This document shows, piece after piece, positions 58,692 to 64,000 of a stretch of DNA of 64,000 nt. Position 1 is the stretch's first letter. Each line of letters begins with the position of its first letter. A model generated the notes under the pieces. The model worked only from the letters and a program-made list of their open reading frames with translations, searched no databases and had not been told where the DNA came from. The stretch is from an uncultured Gammaproteobacteria bacterium (GTDB lineage: Bacteria; Pseudomonadota; Gammaproteobacteria; HK1), in assembly GCA_958295465.1 (NCBI GenBank), contig OY282353.1:1736001-1800000 (forward strand), in the 5' to 3' direction. The translations under genes and the position numbers were made by a program.

Positions 58692-60505
58692 TGCCCGCCC
58701 TCCTTGAAATCGACCGCCTGAAGATCGATGCCCGCGGAGACGATGACGGCCTGACCCCCATCGTCAAGGGCGTGAGCTTCAGCGTGAAGCGCGGGGAGGT
58801 GGTGGCGCTGATCGGCGAGTCGGGATCGGGGAAGACCACCATCGCCCTGTCCGCGCTGGGGTACGCCAAGCCGGGTCTGGAGTTCACCGGTGGCGAGGTC
58901 CGGCTGGACGGACGCGACGTCATCTCCATGCCGCCGAACGAACAGCGCGCGTTGCGCGGCCGGCGCGTCGCGTACCTGGCGCAGAGCGCCGCCGCCACCT
59001 TCAACCCTGCGTTGACGATCGGGGAGCAGGTGACGGAATCCCCCGTCCTCCACGGGCAACTGAGCCGTGAGCAGGCCGACCTTCGGGCCGAGGAGCTCTA
59101 CCGGGCCCTGGAGCTGCCGGACCCGGACCGCCTCGGCAAGCGCTATCCGCACCAGGTCTCAGGGGGCCAGTTGCAGCGGCTGATGGCGGCCATGGCCCTG
59201 TGCGGCAAGCCGGACCTGCTGATCCTGGACGAGCCGACCACCGCTCTGGACGTCACCACCCAGATCGAGGTCCTCAAGGCGTTCAAGTCGGTGATCCGGC
59301 AGGAGGGGTCGGCCGCGATCTACGTGACCCACGATCTCTCCGTGGTCGCGCAGATCGCCGATCACATCGTCGTGCTGTACGCGGGAGACGTCCAGGAACA
59401 CGGGACGGCCGACAAGGTCATCAACCGGCCCTCCCACGACTACACGCGGCGGCTGATGGCCGCCGTGCGCCCGCCGCCGGCGGCGGGCCAGGGCGACGAA
59501 TCGTCGGACGCGCACGAGCGCGACGCCCCGGCCCTGGAAGTGCGCAGCGTCACCGCGGGGTACGGGAAGGGCAGGAACGGCGCCCCGTCGCTGAAGGTGC
59601 TCCGCGACATCAACGTCGCCGTCCAGCGGGGCCACACGGTGGGGGTGATCGGCGAATCCGGCTGCGGCAAGTCCACGCTGGCGCGGGTCATGTCCGGCCT
59701 GTTGCCCGCGAGCGAAGGGGAGGTCCTGCTGGACGGCGACAGGCTGCAACCCAGCCTCCACCAGCGTGACCGCGGCGAGCTGCAGAAGGTGCAGTTCGTC
59801 TTCCAGATGGCGGATACCGCGCTCAATCCGCGCCAGCGGATCGACCACATTCTCGGCCGCCCGATCGAGTTCTATCTCGGACTGAAGGGCGCAGAGAAGC
59901 GCAAGCGCATCGGCGAGCTGCTCCACATGGTCGAGCTGCCGCCGGAGTTCGCCGGGCGCTACCCGGAGGAGCTCTCCGGGGGGCAGAAGCAGCGCGTGAA
60001 TCTTGCACGTGCGCTCGCGGCCTCCCCCGAGGTGCTGCTCTGCGACGAGGTCATCTCGGCGCTGGACACCATCGTCGGCGCGAACGTGATCGAGTTGCTC
60101 AAGCGGCTGCGCAAGCAGACCGGCGTGTCCTTCGTCTTCATCAGCCACGATCTCTCCACCATCGCCTCGTTCGCCGACGAGATCGTGGTGCTCTACGCCG
60201 GGAGGGTGGTCGAGCAGGGGCCGACGGATCGGGTGCTCTCGCCCCCCTACCATCCTTACACCCGGCTGCTGATCTCCTCGGTTCCGGAGCTGCGCATCGG
60301 CTGGCTGGAAGAGGCGATGGAGACCCAGGAGGCCAAGGCGGGCATCGATCGGGTGGTCAAGCTGACCGAGATCGGCTGCCCCTTCTTCGACCGCTGCCCA
60401 CTGGCGGTCGAGGGCACCTGCGACCGGGAGGACCCACCGATCCGGCGCCTCGGCGAGGGACATGCCATCGAATGCCATCGAAGCGAGAGGGAGTTCATGC
60501 ACTGA
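58691..60505 (+). CDS. Fused peptide ABC transporter ATPase (DppD+DppF in one chain)
   Basis: 604 residues from ATG 58691. Two complete nucleotide-binding domains. The first has ALIGESGSGKTTIALSALGY, QVSGGQLQRLMAAMALCGKP, LLILDEPTTALDVTTQIEVL. The second has GVIGESGCGKSTLARVMSGL, ELSGGQKQRVNLARALAASP and VLLCDEVISALDTIVGANVI. The usual C-terminal Cys region of peptide transporters follows (GCPFFDRCPLAVEGTCDRED). In many bacteria these are two genes; here one chain powers the transporter. The last 127 bases recur almost unchanged at 62957-63083. Confidence 0.93.
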   Translation: MPALLEIDRLKIDARGDDDGLTPIVKGVSFSVKRGEVVALIGESGSGKTTIALSALGYAKPGLEFTGGEVRLDGRDVISMPPNEQRALRGRRVAYLAQSAAATFNPALTIGEQVTESPVLHGQLSREQADLRAEELYRALELPDPDRLGKRYPHQVSGGQLQRLMAAMALCGKPDLLILDEPTTALDVTTQIEVLKAFKSVIRQEGSAAIYVTHDLSVVAQIADHIVVLYAGDVQEHGTADKVINRPSHDYTRRLMAAVRPPPAAGQGDESSDAHERDAPALEVRSVTAGYGKGRNGAPSLKVLRDINVAVQRGHTVGVIGESGCGKSTLARVMSGLLPASEGEVLLDGDRLQPSLHQRDRGELQKVQFVFQMADTALNPRQRIDHILGRPIEFYLGLKGAEKRKRIGELLHMVELPPEFAGRYPEELSGGQKQRVNLARALAASPEVLLCDEVISALDTIVGANVIELLKRLRKQTGVSFVFISHDLSTIASFADEIVVLYAGRVVEQGPTDRVLSPPYHPYTRLLISSVPELRIGWLEEAMETQEAKAGIDRVVKLTEIGCPFFDRCPLAVEGTCDREDPPIRRLGEGHAIECHRSEREFMH

Positions 60506-60758
60506 GCGGATGGCGAGTGCGTGCCTGCGGCACGTGTGCCATACGGCACAGGATCTCGGGAACGGTCCTCTGCGCGGGCAACACCGCGGTCGTCTCGACG
60601 CCGGGCAGGGCATCCCCCACCGCAAAGGTATGGCGCACGTCGCGCGTTCCGCCTGGTCCGCTCCATTCCACCACCAGCTTGTGTTCCAGTAGCTGACGTT
60701 ACGTGGGCATACCGGGACAACACCGGAAATTCGGCGATAATGGGCATCGGACGACGCG

Positions 60759-61427
60759 ATGCGGAAAGTGGTCGTGATGACGCCGGCACACCCCAGGATC
60801 TTTCACATCGTCCACGGCGACCGACTGACGGCGATCATGAACGATGGCGGCCTGCATTGCGACGCAAGAATGATCCACCGTCCGAAGGCCGGCACGACCA
60901 TCGGAATGGCCAACATCAAGGAACGCCGGCTCCGGTGGCGCGTGTCCTGCCACCCGGATACCAGCGTAGGAGATTACGTTCCGTTCTACTTCTGCCCTCG
61001 CTCTCCGATGCTGTACTCCATTCATCGGAAGAAGACTGATCCCGATAGCGCATCGGAGCTTGCTTATGGTGGCGGCCAGGCACCCATCGTTCACCTTGAA
61101 GCGGATTTGCGCGAGGTAGTGGATTGGGCCAATCGTGAGGGTCGGCGCTGGGCTTTTTCCACTGGAAACGCTGCCGCCGCCGGAGTGCAGTTCCATGACG
61201 ACCTCGATCGGCTTGACCGGATCGATTGGAATGCAGTGAAGGCACGTCACTGGCGGGAAGTCATGAAAGAAAAGCAAGCGGAGTTTCTCGTACACGGCTT
61301 CGTCCCGTGGCGTCTGGTATCAAGGATCGGTGTTATTTCCGATCGCATCCGAAAGCGCGTGCTTCAGATAATCGAAGATTCCGGCCACGAACCCCGTGTC
61401 GTGATCAAGCGGCACTGGTACTACTGA
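60759..61427 (+). CDS. darT: DarT-like DNA ADP-ribosyltransferase toxin
   Basis: 222 residues from ATG 60759; ATG 60777 is also possible. IFHIVHGDRLTAIMNDGGLH, GTTIGMANIKERRLRWRVSC, GDYVPFYFCPRSPMLYSIHR and AEFLVHGFVPWRLVSRIGVI are DarT/DUF4433 blocks; Glu in QAEFLVHG is the catalytic position and the N-terminal H binds NAD. DarT attaches ADP-ribose to thymidine in single-stranded DNA, blocking replication. 13 bases separate it from DarG. Confidence 0.93.
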   Translation: MRKVVVMTPAHPRIFHIVHGDRLTAIMNDGGLHCDARMIHRPKAGTTIGMANIKERRLRWRVSCHPDTSVGDYVPFYFCPRSPMLYSIHRKKTDPDSASELAYGGGQAPIVHLEADLREVVDWANREGRRWAFSTGNAAAAGVQFHDDLDRLDRIDWNAVKARHWREVMKEKQAEFLVHGFVPWRLVSRIGVISDRIRKRVLQIIEDSGHEPRVVIKRHWYY

Positions 61428-61440
61428 CCCGGAGGCGCCC

Positions 61441-62805
61441 ATGAACATCGACTATAGAACCGGAAACTTGCTCCGTGCCGATGCCGAGGCTCTGGTGAAC
61501 ACCGTGAATTGTGTGGGCGTCATGGGAAAGGGCATCGCGTTGCAGTTCAAAAAAGCGTTTCCGGCGAACTTCAAGGAATACTCGAGAGCCTGCGAGCGCA
61601 AGGAAGTCCGGCCGGGGCAGTTGTTCGTCACCGAGCGACTTGATGACAACCCCAAGTACATCATCAACTTCCCGACCAAGCGCCACTGGCGGGCCAGAAG
61701 CCGGCTGTGCGATGTAGAGCTCGGCTTGACCGCACTGGCCGACCAGATTCGGAGCCGAGAGATTCGTTCCATTGCAATGCCGGCGCTGGGCTGCGGCCAT
61801 GGAGGACTGGAGTGGGCGGATGTACGCTCCCTGATCGAGCGGAAGCTCGGGGAACTGTCCGACGACGTGCAGATTGTGGTTTTCGAGCCGGAGGGAACGC
61901 CGGACACCAGGACCATGAATCGCTCGATCGAAGCACCGGAAATGACCCCGGGCCGCGCGGCGCTGGTGATGCTGGTGGATCGCTACCTGTCCGGGCAGTC
62001 GGGAAAGGCCGGGACGCTGCCGGAAGCGAAGGTGCACGAGCTGATGTACTTCCTGCAGATTGCCGGCGAACCTTTGCAGCTCGATTACTCGGAAGGGAAC
62101 GGAGGTCTTTATGCGGGAGATCTCCGCCGGGTCTTGCGCAAGATGGAAGGACATTGGATTTCAGGACGTCACAACGTCAAGGACGGATCCGGCAACCTGT
62201 TCGAATTGATACCCGGAGCGGTCGAGGATGCCGAGGGTTTTTTGGTGGATCGTCCTGATACCCAAGGGCGTGTCTCCAGAGTGGGGGATTTGATGGACGG
62301 GTTCGAGACGCCCTTAGGCGTGGAGCTCCTGGCGAGCGTTCATTGGGTGGCTCACAACGAACGGTCGGCGTCGGTTGACGACATTACTCGTCGTATGCGA
62401 GGAGGCAGATTCTATCGCAGACAAATCGAGCAGGCATATCAGACTCTTGAGAACTTGGGGTGGCTCCACGATGAGGAAAGATCAAACCGTACGATCGACG
62501 AAGAACCGGTCTCGTCCAGTGAGACGGACGTTTCTCCGAATATGGTTTCAGAGCATGGCGACGATCATCCGCACAGCGACGGTAGCTCCATCCTCATCAA
62601 CGTCAACACGGCTACGGCCGATGATCTGGCAGGCTTGCCGCGCGTCGGCAGTAAATTGGCTCAAGCCATTGTCGCGCACCGGGACAGACATGGCCCGTTT
62701 CGTGCTGACGAGGATCTTACCGAGGTGCGAGGCATTGGTAAGGGTCTTTACAAAGGCATCGCCCACTGGATTACCTTCGGGGAGCACGGGCGCCGGCTCA
62801 TCTGA
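61441..62805 (+). CDS. darG: DarG-like macrodomain antitoxin with extra ComEA-type HhH tail
   Basis: 454 residues from ATG 61441 (GGAGGCGCCC upstream). Macrodomain 1-160: YRTGNLLRADAEALVNTVNC, VGVMGKGIALQFKKAFPANF, NFPTKRHWRARSRLCDVELG, IRSIAMPALGCGHGGLEWAD. It removes ADP-ribose from DNA. The middle domain (about 165-345: LVMLVDRYLSGQSGKAGTLP, EVHELMYFLQIAGEPLQLDY-like) is the usual DarT-binding region. After a polar linker, residues about 385-445 form a helix-hairpin-helix module: INVNTATADDLAGLPRVGSK, LAQAIVAHRDRHGPFRADED, LTEVRGIGKGLYKGIAHWIT. That tail is not part of standard DarG and should bind DNA. Confidence 0.92.
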   Translation: MNIDYRTGNLLRADAEALVNTVNCVGVMGKGIALQFKKAFPANFKEYSRACERKEVRPGQLFVTERLDDNPKYIINFPTKRHWRARSRLCDVELGLTALADQIRSREIRSIAMPALGCGHGGLEWADVRSLIERKLGELSDDVQIVVFEPEGTPDTRTMNRSIEAPEMTPGRAALVMLVDRYLSGQSGKAGTLPEAKVHELMYFLQIAGEPLQLDYSEGNGGLYAGDLRRVLRKMEGHWISGRHNVKDGSGNLFELIPGAVEDAEGFLVDRPDTQGRVSRVGDLMDGFETPLGVELLASVHWVAHNERSASVDDITRRMRGGRFYRRQIEQAYQTLENLGWLHDEERSNRTIDEEPVSSSETDVSPNMVSEHGDDHPHSDGSSILINVNTATADDLAGLPRVGSKLAQAIVAHRDRHGPFRADEDLTEVRGIGKGLYKGIAHWITFGEHGRRLI

Positions 62806-62885
62806 TCGTGTGCCGGCCGTTTGTCTCATTCGGGCAGGACCGGCCTTTGATCCGTTACGCCGGGAGTCAACCCGGCCCGGCACTC

Positions 62886-63083
62886 TGGTCGAGCTGCCGC
62901 CGGACTTCGCCGGGTGTCATCCGGATGAGCTCTCCGGCGGATAGATGAGGTGCTTCTTCTTCGACCGCTGCCCGCTGGCGGTCGAGGGCACCTGCGACCG
63001 GGAGGACCCACCGATCCGGCGCCTCGGCGAGGGACATGCCATCGAATGCCATCGAAGCGAGAGGGAGTTCATGCACTGAGCGG
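62886..63083 (+). pseudogene. Partial duplicate of the ABC ATPase gene 3' end
   Basis: 62957-63083 matches 60383-60509 with one difference in 127 bases, including the stop and a few bases beyond. 62886-62940 resembles 59928-59982 (ELPPEFAGRYPEELSGG region) less well, roughly one difference in six, and carries a TAG. The about 400 bases between are absent. Together with the true end at 60505 it brackets darTG. Confidence 0.88.
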
Positions 63084-63137
63084 TGATGCGCGGTATTTCT
63101 CTCAAGGCAGGATCTCGCCGGGTGATTGGAAATGACC

Positions 63138-63335
63138 ATGACAGTCGAACAAGTCGAAGCGGAAGCGCTGAAGTTGCCGGGGCAGGCGCGAGCGGACTTG
63201 CCCGGGCGACTCATGCACAGCTTGACGGATGTGGCGGATCGAGGCATGGCGGAGGCATGGGCACGGAAGGCGGTACGCCGCGACGACGAGATGGAATCGG
63301 GTTCCGAAGCCGGCGTTCCCGCAGCAGAGGTCTGA
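63138..63335 (+). CDS. Addiction-module component-like small protein
   Basis: 65 residues from ATG 63138 (MTVEQVEAEALKLPGQARAD) or 68 from ATG 63132. VEQVEAEALKLPGQARADLP then GRLMHSLTDVADRGMAEAWA is the pattern of the 'putative addiction module component' family, whose partners are RelE-like toxins. No RelE gene follows, and the last third looks atypical (a normal member continues ...EIERRLAEIDAG), so it is probably a truncated orphan. Confidence 0.65.
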   Translation: MTVEQVEAEALKLPGQARADLPGRLMHSLTDVADRGMAEAWARKAVRRDDEMESGSEAGVPAAEV

Positions 63336-63439
63336 CAGAGGCTCTCGAACAGCCTCGCGGACCCCGTCGATCGGCAATATCATGTCCCGCGCCGCCGGCC
63401 ACAGTGCGCGGACGACCATTCAAGCCCGAGACCCTCACC

Positions 63440-64000
63440 ATGAACGAGACATACCATCTGATCAGCTCCGTGACCTGACCCTGGGTACAGCGCGCCGTGA
63501 TCGTGTTGCGTGCCAAGGACGTCGAGTTCGAAGTGACCTGCATCGACCTGCGCGAGAAGCCCGACTGGTTTCTCGAGATCTCTCCCCACGGCAAGGTGCC
63601 AGTGCTCTCCGTCGGCGGGCGGCCCTTGTTCGAGTCGAACGCGATCGCGGAATTCCTCGACGAGATGGTTCCCCCGCGGCTGCATCCCGAAGACCCGTTC
63701 AAGCGCGCGCGAAACCGGGCCTGGACCGATTTCGTCCCCGACTTCTCGGCAAGCCTCGGCGGCGTGTACTACGCACGGGACGAGACGGCGCTCGCCGAAG
63801 GCATGAGGATTGCGCGCGGCCGGCTTGCCAGGCTCGAAGAGGCGCTCGCCAGGGAGCGGGACAACGACGGGCCGTACTTCAACGGCGCCGGGCTCTGCCT
63901 GGTCGACGCCGCCTACGCGCCGTTCCTCCGGCGCTACGCCTTCGTCGAGACCCGGCTCGGCTGCGGGTTGCTGGACGAATTCCCGCTGGTGCAGGCGTGG
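63440..64000 (+). CDS. Glutathione S-transferase with in-frame TGA (candidate selenoprotein), runs off right edge
   Basis: One frame from ATG 63440 to the window end, 187 codons, interrupted only by TGA at 63476-63478 (codon 13). It reads MNETYHLISSVT-TGA-PWVQ, then RAVIVLRAKDVEFEVTCIDL, EKPDWFLEISPHGKVPVLSV (cis-Pro loop), LFESNAIAEFLDEMVPP (ES glutathione site) and the helical C-terminal domain (NRAWTDFVPDFSASLGGVYY, GPYFNGAGLCLVDAAYAPFL). In this GST group the TGA position is the catalytic Cys of a C-P-W/F-x-x-R motif. TGA could encode selenocysteine, or be a fresh nonsense mutation. An internal GTG at 63497 would remove the active-site strand and is unlikely. Confidence 0.85.
63476..63514 (+). 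promoter_or_regulatory. Possible bacterial SECIS stem-loop after the TGA
   Basis: Starting 5 bases after the TGA, GGTAC-A-GC (63484-63491) can pair with GCGTGCC (63508-63514), with one bulged A and one G-U pair, leaving a G/U-containing loop. Size and distance fit a bacterial SECIS, but the fold was judged by eye. Confidence 0.4.

Overview
The window is a high-GC proteobacterial sequence. It carries a Tat-exported ABC binding protein, a dimethylglycine/sarcosine dehydrogenase-like enzyme, a corrinoid C1 cluster, DarTG and IS66/IS1595/IS3 remnants. The mix fits a marine or host-associated alpha- or gammaproteobacterium, but nothing here fixes the genus. No rRNA, tRNA or CRISPR array was seen.

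Layout. 1-9.2 kb: a DISARM-like operon on the minus strand (drmA-like helicase, drmB-like DUF1998 protein, UvrD-like helicase, unknown gene), a VapBC pair, an AT-rich gene pair and a broken duplicate of the drmA/vapB 5' ends. 9.2-11.7 kb: an FAD/folate demethylase. 11.7-21.7 kb: a PIN toxin-antitoxin pair; a two-domain DNA methyltransferase with a 29-bp perfect palindrome in front and a convergent HNH nuclease; a type I restriction operon (hsdR, PIN/Phd pair, hsdM, truncated hsdS). 21.9-23.9 kb: a reverse transcriptase with an XRE partner and a hairpin-rich leader, possibly a retron. 24-27.2 kb: IS3 remnant, AbiE-type toxin-antitoxin, ruined BsuBI/PstI-type restriction system.

27.4-40.9 kb is mostly metabolic: phosphoesterase, lipoprotein, MetF-like reductase, then a plus-strand corrinoid methyl-transfer cluster (MetH-activation-like protein, pterin methyltransferase, UroD-family methyltransferase, corrinoid protein, Fe-S/ASKHA reactivase, CobW GTPase, GntR regulator). 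These probably move methyl groups between folate and a corrinoid, and could feed or replace methionine synthase.

41-47 kb is accessory debris: DUF433/DUF5615 pair, AAA ATPase with PD-(D/E)XK nuclease, broken Uma2 genes, a glycosylase-like protein and nested IS fragments. 47-54.3 kb holds a minus-strand operon I cannot match to a named system: YaaW-like protein, two paralogous glycine-rich membrane proteins, a Cys-cluster protein, TerB-like protein, a GIY-YIG nuclease fused to membrane segments and another membrane protein, with an XRE-type gene upstream. This is the best candidate for an undescribed defence or stress system.

55-60.5 kb is a peptide-type ABC transporter operon. After it comes DarTG, whose antitoxin has an extra ComEA-like helix-hairpin-helix tail. 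DarTG sits between the true 3' end of the transporter ATPase gene and a 127-bp near-identical copy of that end. The window closes with a glutathione S-transferase whose catalytic-cysteine codon is an in-frame TGA, a strong selenoprotein candidate.
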